From: Fredinandcohnia onubensis
Lineage (GTDB): Bacteria > Bacillota > Bacilli > Bacillales > Bacillaceae_L
Assembly: GCF_002734285.1 (NCBI RefSeq)
Contig: NZ_NSEA01000014.1
Location: 177,380 to 241,379 of the forward strand
Direction of reading: 5' to 3'
Length of the DNA: 64,000 nt
A program made the translations under genes and the position numbers. Positions 42,410-52,500 of this stretch are shown piece by piece. Position 1 is the stretch's first letter, and each line of letters opens with the position of its first letter. The notes beneath the pieces were generated by a model. That model saw only the letters and a list, made by a program, of their open reading frames with translations. It was not told where the DNA came from and ran no database searches.

Positions 42410-44698
42410 TTAACTATGGCATAGTTCACATTCTTCAATTTCTGCTTGTGACGTGCTTCTCACATAATACGTTGTCTTAAGTCCTTGTCTCCACGCCTCT
42501 AAATGAAGCTGTAAAAGGTCCTTTGCTTTAATGTCATGTCTCACATACAAATTGAAGCTAATTCCCTGGTCGATATGACGTTGGCGTGCTGCATTTTGTC
42601 TAATGCTCCAAATCTGATCCACCTCATGACGTGCTTTACGATAAAACTCGTACGTCTTATGATTGATATCTGGGGCGGTAACTTTAAACTTAAAATTCTT
42701 TTTTTCCTCCGCATATTCAGCCGCATAGATTGGGTCAATTCCATCTGTGGAACCTCCGATTTTAGCTGTCGATGAATTTGGAGCCACAGCCATTAGCCAG
42801 CCATTGCGCATTCCATGTTTAGATATATTTTCTTGAAGCTTCCTCCATCGTTCCGACGAATACTTTCTGCGAGTAAAATAGATGCCCGATTCCCATTCAG
42901 AACCTTTAAATTTACTATAAGCTCCTTTTTCCTTCGCTAGCTCCATCGATGATTTGATTGCTTGATAAGCAATTGCTTCATATAGTTCATCTGCAAATTG
43001 AACAGCCTCATCTGATTCCCAGTAAATACCCTTTAATGCTAAAAGATGATGCCAACCGAAGGTACCTAATCCTACTGCTCGAAACTTCTTATTTGTAAGG
43101 TCAGCTTGTTTAACCGATATCGTATTTAAATCGACAACATTATCAAGCATCCTAACCTGGATTTGAATTAATCGTTCAAGGACATCGTCTCCGATAGCTC
43201 TTGGTAGATTAACAGATGAGAGATTACAAACCACAAAATCACCTGGTTTTCGAATGATGACAATATTTCCTTCATCGTCGATAAACTCCTTCGTAATCGC
43301 TGTTGCTGACATATTTTGAGCGATTTCTGTACATAAATTACTGCAAAAAATCGAGGTTCGTCCAGTTCCTAAAAGGTGTTTGTTCGGATTCTGGCGATTT
43401 ACTTCATCGCGATAAAACATGTATGGTGTTCCAGTTTCTAATTGAGCAATCATGATCCTTGCCATGACATCCATAGCACGATAGGATTTCCGTGGTAAAA
43501 GTGGATGGTTCACAGCTTCCACGTATTTTTCAGTGAAGTATTTTTCATCCTCTTCATCGTAAAAATCCTCGAGACCTAATGGGTTTCCTTTCTCATCTTT
43601 CCAACCCATGATTTGCTTTACTTCATGTGGACAAAAAGTGTGCCACTCCCCAATACTTCTGCCATTCTCATCTACCTCTTGCAGCTTTTCCATAAATAAG
43701 TCAGGTACGGAAACCCCTGTAAAAATATCGTGCGCCTTACGCCTTTCGTCTCCATTATTTGTTTTTAAATCTAGAAAGCCATTCATTATATCTTTGTGGA
43801 AAAGGTCTAAATAGATAGCAATTGCTCCTTGGCGTTGTCCTAATTGATCAACACTTACTGCTGTATCATTGATAAGGCGAATCCATGGAACAATCCCAGA
43901 AGAATTCCCTTTAAATTTCTTTATGTCAGAACCTAATGCGCGAACCTTGCCATAATATACACCAATTCCGCCACCATCTTTTGATAATCTAGCAATATCC
44001 CAGTTGTTTAAATAAATTCCATCAAGTGAGTCTTCAACTGTATCAATGAAACAAGAGGACAACTGACCAAAGCTTTTACCTGCATTTGATAGAGTAGGAG
44101 TAGCGACTGTCATATATAAATTACTTAACGCCCAATAGGCTTCTTTCACGTAAGTAAGACGAACTTCCCTTACCTCATGCTTCATTAATGTCATCGCGAT
44201 TATCATGAATCGCTCCTGTGGAAGTTCGTAAATATTTCGTTCGTAATCCCTTGCAAGATAGCGATCCGCTAATAAAAATAAACCGATGTATGTAAATAAA
44301 TGATCTTTAGAAGGATCAATGACATCTCCTAGTTCAAGTATTTCTTCCTTAGAATAGGAGTTTATTAATTCATTAGAATATATTCCTTTTGATGTTAGTT
44401 CCTGTAGCAACTCATACAAACTGCCATATTTTAGAGCACTGTTGTAATTTCTATTAGTTGCAGCTTTTTCATACAGTTCATTTAAATAGAGATTTGCCGC
44501 TAAATATGTCCAGTTGGGTTGATCCATGGCAATTTTATTTAAGGAATAAAAAAGTGCATGCTGGTTTGCTTCAAATGTCTTGAAATTCATTCCATCCAAT
44601 TTGTTTCGAATTTCGGTCGTGTCGAGCTGGTAGGTACTTTCTGCATATTCAAGCGAGTGTAAAACTGAATCCAATTCCCCTTGTGTTGTAATATTCAT
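42410..44698 (-). CDS. Class I ribonucleotide reductase large (alpha) subunit
   Basis: A 762-residue R1 protein without an obvious N-terminal ATP-cone. Active-site features: SSCFIDTVEDSLDGIY (redox Cys), FCSNLCTEI (thiyl-radical Cys), SSVNLPRAIG region (second redox Cys in VVCNLSS), the NSSTAKIGGSTDG loop near the C-terminal third, and the C-terminal CELCHS for thioredoxin-type reduction. It differs clearly from B. subtilis class Ib NrdE and looks like class Ia. It makes deoxyribonucleotides from ribonucleoside diphosphates. Expression is predicted to be controlled by the cobalamin riboswitch upstream. The ATG follows AAGGGAGAG. Confidence 0.9.
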   Translation of the reverse strand: MNITTQGELDSVLHSLEYAESTYQLDTTEIRNKLDGMNFKTFEANQHALFYSLNKIAMDQPNWTYLAANLYLNELYEKAATNRNYNSALKYGSLYELLQELTSKGIYSNELINSYSKEEILELGDVIDPSKDHLFTYIGLFLLADRYLARDYERNIYELPQERFMIIAMTLMKHEVREVRLTYVKEAYWALSNLYMTVATPTLSNAGKSFGQLSSCFIDTVEDSLDGIYLNNWDIARLSKDGGGIGVYYGKVRALGSDIKKFKGNSSGIVPWIRLINDTAVSVDQLGQRQGAIAIYLDLFHKDIMNGFLDLKTNNGDERRKAHDIFTGVSVPDLFMEKLQEVDENGRSIGEWHTFCPHEVKQIMGWKDEKGNPLGLEDFYDEEDEKYFTEKYVEAVNHPLLPRKSYRAMDVMARIMIAQLETGTPYMFYRDEVNRQNPNKHLLGTGRTSIFCSNLCTEIAQNMSATAITKEFIDDEGNIVIIRKPGDFVVCNLSSVNLPRAIGDDVLERLIQIQVRMLDNVVDLNTISVKQADLTNKKFRAVGLGTFGWHHLLALKGIYWESDEAVQFADELYEAIAYQAIKSSMELAKEKGAYSKFKGSEWESGIYFTRRKYSSERWRKLQENISKHGMRNGWLMAVAPNSSTAKIGGSTDGIDPIYAAEYAEEKKNFKFKVTAPDINHKTYEFYRKARHEVDQIWSIRQNAARQRHIDQGISFNLYVRHDIKAKDLLQLHLEAWRQGLKTTYYVRSTSQAEIEECELCHS

Positions 44699-44730
44699 CT
44701 ATTTCTCTCCCTTAACAATTTATTCGCTAA

Positions 44731-44763
44731 AATAAAAAATCCGCCCAATTGAATTGAGCGGAT
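44731..44763 (-). terminator. Riboswitch-controlled terminator in the RNR leader
   Basis: On the minus strand ATCCGCTCAATT pairs with AATTGGGCGGAT, followed by TTTTTTATTTT, 33 bases before the start codon. Being inside the leader and before the gene, it must be read through for expression. Upstream bases can pair with its 5' arm (see findings). Confidence 0.85.
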
Positions 44764-44847
44764 GAAACGATAACATCAAGAGAGCACAAGAGTTGCCCTA
44801 CCTGTCGCCACCGTTTCATCTTCCCAATCCCCGAAGAAGGTGAAACA

Positions 44848-45200
44848 TCTTAAGAAAAGACAGGTCTCCTGACTAATACTTCACTCTACTTTGAACCCTT
44901 CCCATATAAGCACCTTAGAGGACATTCAAATAGTCCGGTGAAAATGACACTTCGAATTTCTTTGTTGGCTTGCTCTTCCGTTCCTCACGTATAAATTACA
45001 TACGTTCCGTTACTCAAAGCTTCGCCGCCTCGAACTTCTTGGTCCTTTTCATCCTCCTATTTGAACTCTCTAACTAAAGTTATCTTATACAGTGGCCTGT
45101 TCATTTCGTCAGCATTTACAGTTGCGGGGGCAGTTCTGGATTTTCACCAGATTCCCTTTTAAGCACAATTGGCATCTTTTTCCCAAGGCTAAACACAATA
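44848..45200 (-). promoter_or_regulatory. Cobalamin (B12) riboswitch upstream of the RNR operon
   Basis: The minus strand carries all the conserved cobalamin-aptamer blocks in order: GGGAATCTGGTGAAAATCC (around 45136-45154), GAACTGCCCCCGCAACTGTA (around 45117-45136), the B12 box GCCACTGT (45089-45096), TGGGAAGGG (around 44897-44905), and AGTCAGGAGACCTGTC (44859-44874). The span from the B12 box to the last block is about 215 bases, much longer than usual because of a 141-nt cassette at 44925-45065. Bound cobalamin is expected to switch the RNR operon off. Confidence 0.93.
44925..45065 (-). ncRNA. Structured cassette inserted in a riboswitch stem
   Basis: On the minus strand the segment begins TTCAAATAG and ends CTATTTGAA, a perfect 9-bp terminal pairing. 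Just inside, GGATGAAAA pairs with TTTTCACC (one bulged A), and ACGTAT pairs with ATACGT in the centre. The flanking riboswitch bases TTAGAG and CTCTAA, and outside them TATAAG and CTTATA, also pair, so the cassette forms the tip of a normal variable stem. There is no ORF with a Shine-Dalgarno. It looks like a self-contained RNA domain added to the aptamer. Confidence 0.65.
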
Positions 45201-45290
45201 TGTAGTTGTTAATATTCAAAATCTATCAATATATACTATTACATTTAATAATAAGGGACACCTACTATTTTAGCAAGACAAAAAATGACA

Positions 45291-45310
45291 ATTATTTCTC
45301 GAGAAATAAT
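45291..45310. promoter_or_regulatory. Perfect 20-bp palindrome, possible operator
   Basis: ATTATTTCTCGAGAAATAAT is exactly self-complementary. It lies about 50 bases before a TATGAT-like -10 of the VOC gene and about 90-100 bases upstream of the RNR leader on the other strand. The rest of 45201-45413 is AT-rich intergenic DNA that should hold both promoters. Regulator unknown. Confidence 0.5.
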
Positions 45311-45413
45311 ACCTTTTAATTTTTCTCCTGGGGAAAAAGTGTATGATATCTTTATTAAATAGAAATCATAGTGTAGGGCAACTTACTGATTTTATAAAAG
45401 GAGTGTTTTGTGA

Positions 45414-45824
45414 ATGAAAGGACAAGCGACACCTTATTTAATGTTTAATGGGAATGCGAAGGAAGCTTTGGATTATTATAAGGAGATATTTGAGGGCGAA
45501 ATATTGGATGTTCAAACATATGCTCAGGCAGGTTTTGAAACTCAGGACTGGGCTAATGACCGACTCATACATGGTAAATTCAAAAAGAACGAACTCTTAC
45601 TAATGGTATCAGATGACTCTCCCGACCAAAGTGTAACCTTTGGAAACAATATCTCTTTAGTTATAGAATTTGAAAGTGAAGAGGAAATTACGAAAACTTA
45701 TAATGACCTAAAGCAAAAAGGCACTGTGTTCATGGAATTACAGGATACATTTTGGGGTGCAAAATATGCAAAAGTAAAAGACCAATTCGGGATCATATGG
45801 GACTTAAACTATGAGAAGAAGTAA
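45414..45824 (+). CDS. VOC-superfamily protein (PhnB/YjdN-like)
   Basis: A 136-residue protein starting MKGQATPYLMFNGNAKEALDY, the classic PhnB-type glyoxalase-fold opening, with FEGEILDVQTY, HGKFKKNELLLMVSDD and the C-terminal AKVKDQFGIIWDLN. Such proteins form a paired beta-alpha-beta-beta-beta barrel; most have unknown substrates and many do not bind metal. The ATG follows AAAGGAGTG. It is monocistronic and ends in a strong hairpin. A perfect palindrome upstream may control it. Confidence 0.85.
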   Translation: MKGQATPYLMFNGNAKEALDYYKEIFEGEILDVQTYAQAGFETQDWANDRLIHGKFKKNELLLMVSDDSPDQSVTFGNNISLVIEFESEEEITKTYNDLKQKGTVFMELQDTFWGAKYAKVKDQFGIIWDLNYEKK

Positions 45825-45829
45825 ATGAA

Positions 45830-45858
45830 ATTCCCCTAGCATCTAGGGGAATTGTTTT
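45830..45858. terminator. Intrinsic terminator after the VOC gene
   Basis: ATTCCCCTAG (45830-45839) pairs perfectly with CTAGGGGAAT (45843-45852), loop CAT, then TGTTTTTATTT. The GNAT gene converges on it. Confidence 0.85.
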
Positions 45859-46397
45859 TATTTCTTCCATTCATGTTTAAGCAGCCCATAAAAATACATA
45901 TCAAATCGCTTCCCGTCACGCTCTAGAAATTCTCTTGAAATTCCTTCTCTAACAAATCCTAACTTTTCATACAAGGCGATGGCCCTCTCATTGTACTGAA
46001 AAACGGATAATTGGATTCTATGAAGATTTAATTCTTGGAAAGCAAAATCCAACACGAGTTGCATGGCTTCATATCCAAGCCCTCGATTACGGTTTCCTTC
46101 TCCACCTATTGCGATTGCTAGCCATGCATTTCGATGTGGCCAAATAATACTGTCAATGTCCACAAATCCAACTAATTTATTAGTCTCCAATTCTTTAATT
46201 CCAAAAACAAATTCTTTCTCGTTCTTCTGCTCAACCCACTCTTTAAAAGCTGAAGGATGTTTAGGAAAGGATGGTAAAGTGTCTAGATTTCTAAGAAACT
46301 CTTGATCCTCATACCAACTTACAATGGTCGGAACATCTTCTTCTTTAATTCTAACAAGCTGGACTTTTTTTCCTCTTAACAAATTGTACGTAATCAT
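45858..46397 (-). CDS. GNAT acetyltransferase (RimJ/RimL type)
   Basis: A 179-residue N-acetyltransferase beginning MITYNLLRGKKVQLVRIKEE. GNAT motif A is visible as IAIGGEGNRNRGLGYEAMQL (acetyl-CoA pyrophosphate loop), followed by LNLHRIQLSVFQYNERAIALY and EKLGFVREGI. This arrangement is shared by RimJ/RimL, SpeG-like and many uncharacterised acetyltransferases; substrate unknown. The start at 46395-46397 follows AAGGGAGTAATTCAA; the frame open to 46499 adds residues without conservation. Confidence 0.87.
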   Translation of the reverse strand: MITYNLLRGKKVQLVRIKEEDVPTIVSWYEDQEFLRNLDTLPSFPKHPSAFKEWVEQKNEKEFVFGIKELETNKLVGFVDIDSIIWPHRNAWLAIAIGGEGNRNRGLGYEAMQLVLDFAFQELNLHRIQLSVFQYNERAIALYEKLGFVREGISREFLERDGKRFDMYFYGLLKHEWKK

Positions 46398-46477
46398 TTG
46401 AATTACTCCCTTATTTTTACTATGAGAGTAATTCAACATTTTTGGTAAAAATCCTTTAGAAATATTTTTCAGGTCAT

Positions 46478-46516
46478 ATAAAAAACGAGAGAAAAACACT
46501 ACGTTTTTCTCTCGTT
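46478..46516 (-). terminator. Intrinsic terminator after the giant nucleotidase gene
   Basis: A perfect 14-bp stem (46484-46497 with 46503-46516, AACGAGAGAAAAAC) with a 5-base loop; on the minus strand it is followed by TTTTTATATG. Confidence 0.88.
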
Positions 46517-46536
46517 ACTAGCTTTTTGATAGTCTA

Positions 46537-49500
46537 TTAAGCTGTTTTTCTTCTGTTTACATAGAGGAGACCAACAGCAACTAGGATTAGCGAAAGTCCA
46601 ACCACTAACATGTTAGCCATATTTGTAGCTGTGATAGGAAGTTTTTTCCCTCCATTAGAATTCTTCGAATCAGAATCTTTTTCAGTTGATTCATTTGTAT
46701 CAGAATCCTTCACTTCAGTACCGGGACTTTCTTTAGTATCTTCAATTTCTAACACACCAAATGTACTAAAGTGATCGGTAGTAGCAGTAATTTTGCCATC
46801 TTTGTATTCACCACCGACCAATTCCCATTCCTTACTTTGTGGATTCCAATAGAAAACCTTCACTTTCTTCGGATCATCCACAGTTTTAGGGTCAATCGAA
46901 AAAGTCATTGTGACTTTTTCGTTGAATTTGTGATAGCCCTTGCCTTCTGATTTGATTGTGAAATCATAGGCAACTAAAGCATCCTTACGATTGTCCTTCT
47001 GTACTTTAATTTCCGTTTCACTATCAGGTAAGATAGATGAAGGAATTTGAAGGTCAACCACACTATTTGAGATGACTAATGTTGCATTTGCTGCTTTAAG
47101 TTTCGCAATTGCTTCAGAGCTTAATGATACAAAAATTGTATTTTTCTTTTCAGGAACTTCAACTCTAACAATAGCTCCTTCTTTTAGTTCGCCTAAATCA
47201 TCTGGAGATACTACATATTTGTTTCCTCTCTCGACTTCTGGAGTAACAACAATAATCTGCGGTTCCTCTTCGCCTGGTGTTGTAGTAACATCAACGATTC
47301 TACCTTCTGTTTCAGTTGGGATTCCTTCACTACCAAGGCTTACTAAATGCTCACGGAAGTTTTCCCAATCAGAAAGTCCTAAATCAGTTACACGGCCTTC
47401 TTCGTAAGCTTTTGCAAATACGTCATAGCCGTCTCCACCTTTAGCTGTGAAAGCATTTGTAGCAATAATATAGGTAGTATTATCGTCAACAGCTACAAGG
47501 TTTCCATTCGCATCTTCGATGAAAACAGCAATTACACGTTCGCCTGCTGGTTTCGAAGAATCGAATTCTACCTTACCTCCAGCAACATGTAGGAAACCAC
47601 CATTCTCATCCGGATACTTGCTAACAGAAATTTCAAACGCTTCTTTCAGCTCAGCACCTGTTAATTCCATCGTAGCTAACGTGTTACCGAATGGAAGAAC
47701 TGTGATTACTTCACCTACTGTGATTGGACCTTCATTAATTGCTGCACGAATCCCACCACCATTTTGTAAAGCCATCACTACATTTTCACCAGTAAATTCT
47801 CTTGCTTTTTTAAGCATTCCATCTGTAATTAAGTTTCCTAAGATTGTTTCGTTTTTCCGTACACTTGGTTTTGTATTATCACCATTTGTACGTGGGTATG
47901 CTAATTCTATAGGAGTTGATACTCCGATTTTCTCTTGTGCTACTTTGTCAACCTGGGCTTTGTACGGTGCTAATACTTCTGCTGCTTCAGGATCAGCCTC
48001 TTGATCACCAATTGAAATTAATTCCCCAGCATGTTCAATTACTACACCTTTTTCATCGAATACTACATCTAGCACACCTAGGTTGCTATTCGCATTACCT
48101 GTTTGAACGATTACTGTTGGTGTTTTATCTTTTGCAACTACGGATGGCACATCCAATGCTGTATGACTATGTCCACCTACAATAACGTCAATGCCTTCTA
48201 CTTTTTCAGCTAGGATTAAGTCGTTATCAACCGCAGCATTATCATCATAACCAATATGTGTTAATGCAATAATCTTGTTGACACCTTCTGCTTCAAAAGC
48301 TTCAACAGCTTTTTCAGCTTCTTGTAGATAGTTTTCAAATGCTATTGAACCCGGGCTTGAAATGTCAGCAGTTTCTTCTGTTGTTAAACCGAAGATACCG
48401 ACTTTCTCACCGTTAATTTCTTTGATGATTCCATTGTAAATTTGTCCATTATCAATTTCAGATGCGATAGAATCATTGAAAATCCCATCAAATTTAGCAT
48501 CCTTCGAGAAATCAACATTGGCACTTACAAATGGGAACTTAGCTCCCTTGATAAATTCAACTAATTTTTGATGTCCTTCAGATGAAGAACCTAAATCAAA
48601 TTCATGGTTACCAAAGGTCATTGCATCGAAGCCCATTAAATTCATCATGGCTAAATCTGCTTTTCCAAGGAACTCATTAAAATACAGTGTCCCTGTAAAT
48701 GCATCTCCTGCATGAAGAAGTAGTGCATTCGGATCTTTGGCTCTTTCATCTTTCACTGCCGTTACCGTTTTAGGCATCTTATCTAAGGCAGCATGCGTAT
48801 CGTTTGTATGCAATACCGTTAAGTTAAATTGACCTTCCACATCAACGATTCTACCTTCAACTTCAGTTGGAATTCCCTCGCTTCCAAGACTTACTAAATG
48901 GTCACGGAAGTTTTCCCAATCAGAAAGACCTAAGTCTGTTACACGGCCATCTTCGTAGGCTTTTGCAAATACGTCATAGCCGTCTCCACCTTTAGCTGTG
49001 AACGCGTTAGTTGCGATAGTATACAATTTATCATCTTGTACCTCTATATACTCACCATTTTCGTTCAGGTAAGATACGGATACCACACGTTCATGTTCTG
49101 GTTTAGTCGAGTCAAACTTAACTTTACCGCCAGCAAGATGTAAAAATCCACCGTTTTCACCAGGGTACTTGCTTACGGAGATTTCGAATGCCTCTTTCAA
49201 TTCAGCACCTGTAACATCCATTGTAGCTAACGTGTTACCAAATGGAAGAACTGTGATTACTTCACCAGTTGTGATTGGGCCAGCATCGATAGCAGCACGG
49301 ATACCACCACCGTTTTGTAGAGCCATTATTACATCTTTACCTGTGAATAACTTTGCTTTTTCAAGCATTCCGTCTGTAATTAAGTTTCCAAGAATCGTTT
49401 CGTTTTTACGTACGCTTGGTTTTGTATCATCACCACTTGTACGTGGGTTTTCTAATTCAATAGGAGTTGAGACTCCGATTTCTGTATTAGCTACTTCTTC

Positions 49501-52500
49501 AACTTTTGCCTTATACGGTGCTAATACGGCCTGAGCTTCCTCGTCAGGATCTTGTCCTTTAATTTCAATTAATTTACCATTATGTGTCTCTACTACACCA
49601 TTTTCGTCGAATTCAACATTTAGAACACCTAAGTTACTGTTTGCATTACCTGTTTGAACGATTACTGTAGGTGTTTCATCTTTTGCAACAACGACTGGTT
49701 CAGCCAATTCTGTATGGCTATGTCCACCAACAATAACGTCAATTCCTTCCACTTGTTCAGCTAGGATTAAGTCGTTATCTACAGCAGCATTATCATCATA
49801 ACCAATATGTGTTAGTGCAATAATTTTGTTAACCTCTTGTGCTTCAAAAGCCTCAACAGCTTTTCTTGCTTCATCAAGGTAGTTTTCAAATTCAATCGAG
49901 CCTGGGCTTGAAATATCAGATGTTTCTTCTGTTGTTAAACCGAAGATACCCACTTTCTCACCGTTTACTTCTTTAATGATTCCATTGTAAATTTGTCCAT
50001 TTTCAATATCAGATGCGATAGAATCATTGAAAATCCCATCAAATTTAGCATCCTTTGAGAAATCAACATTGGCACTGACAAATGGGAATTGTGCACCTTG
50101 GATAAATTCGACTAATTTTTGATGTCCTTCACTAGAAGAACCTAAGTCAAATTCATGGTTACCAAAGGTCATCGCATCTAAGCCCATTAAATTCATCATG
50201 GCTAAATCTGCTTCTCCTTGGAACTCATTAAAATACAGTGTTCCTGTAAAAGCATCTCCCGCATGAAGAAGTAGCGAATCAGGATTTTCTGCTCTTACTT
50301 CCTTCACTGCAGTTACCGTTTTTGGCATGTTGTCTAAGGAAGCATGAGTATCATTTGTGTGCATGATCGTTAAGTCATAATTAGCTTTTAGGTCAACTTG
50401 AACCATAACCGGGTCATGGTCACTCGCACGCCCCGCCATATCTGTAAAGTCTGCATTAATGTGTAAAATATCAATTTCAGTTCCAGGTACTAAGTTATTT
50501 GATACCAAAATGTGATCTAAAACTTGTGAGTTACCTTGGAACAAATATGTGTAGCGATCACTTTTTCCAACATGGTTAATCATGTTGGTCATTAAGTCGC
50601 CTTCATGAATTTTAAGGGACTCAGCGAACTGGTAATCGTTAAAATCACCAACTGATACAACATTTGCATCAGGGTTATCAACTTTTATTTCTTCGATAAA
50701 GTCATAAACAATATTTGCAATTTGTTTCCGTTGAACTTCACTTCCATATACCGGCGGTTGTGTTGAACCGAATAATGGAGTGTCTCCAGATTTGGAGTTC
50801 CAGTGGTTAACAATAACCACTACATCTTCACCTTTGAAGGTAAATTGTGCTGCTAAAGGTTTACGACTGTTATCAAATGCAGCATTTGTAGGATCGATTC
50901 GTCCAGGGTTATGTGTTAATTTACCATCTTCATAACCAACAGCTGTTGTTGCATCACCAGCTTGAATGCCTTCTGGTAAAGAAACACGTTCTGGATTATA
51001 TAAGAATCCAACACGGATGTTTGCATTTGGTGCTCCACCATCTTGGTTATTAACAGGATCAATATTTAAATATTGATATTCAGGACCACCCGCAGCAACA
51101 ATTGCTTCAATCAAACGTTCATAACTTTCGTTAGCGGCTGAATCTCCTGCGCTTTGTCCATTGTTATCTTGAACCTCAGTTACCCCGATGATGTCAGGAC
51201 TCTTCATGTCTTGAACAAAAGCTCTTGCTAATTTTTGAGCTTTATCGTCTGAAGTTTCTTTCGTATTATTTGAGAAGTTTTCTAGATTGTAAGAAGCAAT
51301 CGTTAGCTTATCGTCTTCTTTAACAATCGTTGTTGTCTCAGGTTCTGCATTACCTTTTACATGGTTTGATTCCATGTCATCTAAATCAACATAGATCTTA
51401 TAGTTTTGGAAACCATAGTTTACGACACCTGTGATCGGTCCTGTAAATTTGTCTCCTGTTGCTACCTCGAAATCTCTAGCAGCATTATTATCATACATTT
51501 TAAACTGGATACGATCCGGATTCGCATTGTCTTCCGTTAGTAATACTCCACCATGAAGGGTATCCGTTTTTCTGTTCTCTAAAACAGTAATCAAATCTCC
51601 GTGTTCTTGAGGTGCAACAGCCTTAACTGTTCCAACTTCAACAAGCATTCCTTCAATACTTTCCCAGAAATCAATTGCATCTTCTTCTGGGTCAAACTTT
51701 GCGAAACTATCATTATCAATCACTTGATTTGGTAGGTTTTCGTTTGTAAGTTTTACAGTTGTAGGTAATGCAACCTCTTCCTCAATTACTGTTACGACAC
51801 CACCGCGGTCATCTCTAGCATTGATTTGTGTTACAGCTAAATCGGATTTGTTTGCATCACTATAGCCATCGATATGATATTCATCAACTGTACCAGTTAC
51901 AGTTACTAAATTACCTACTTTTACATTTGCTTTATTTCCTGTGTATACTACAATACCCTCAGATGTATTTGCATTGTCATCCTTTTGATCATCTGGTGTT
52001 TGCATATGGAAGTAGTTGCCGCCTTTTATACTATAAATATACGTTACGACACCTTCGACGTTATTTACCACTACACCATCTAACGGTGAATTATGTGATT
52101 CACTTTGAATATCATGGATTTTAATATCTGCTGCATCATATACGCTATAAGTAAATTCTTTTACTTCACTAGTTGTTAAACCAGCTTTTACAGCAATGGC
52201 TTTAATGGTTACATCTTCATCAACTGTAATTGGTTCACTATATTTTTGACCGTTTTCTACTGTTGGTTCAGTACCATCTGTTGTAAAGTAAATCTCTGCA
52301 TCCGCAGTTGAAGTAGATAATGTTACTTGAGTACCCGCAGGAATTGTACCTGATGGTTGAGATGCACTAACTGGTTGTACTTTTGAAGTATCTTCAATAA
52401 TATCAGCTTGTCCACGCGGTATGATTTGATAATCTTGATCAAATTGTTGAACGATACCAGTGATTGATTCGTAAGTAGTTCCAACAGATAACTCTAAAGT

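Noticed and set aside
44925..45065. Naming the riboswitch cassette as a known RNA (for example an OMEGA/HEARO-type RNA)
   Set aside because: The sequence feels familiar as a Bacillaceae repeat, but I cannot verify a family and no TnpB/IscB-type gene is near; reported only as a structured cassette.
47519..48004. 161-codon antisense frame within the giant gene (and a similar one at 49169-49534)
   Set aside because: These are shadow frames of the duplicated nucleotidase modules; they recur because the DNA is duplicated and have no Shine-Dalgarno or recognisable product.
47290..50380. Assembly artefact as explanation of the duplication
   Set aside because: The copies differ at many scattered positions, mostly silent, so they are diverged genuine copies.
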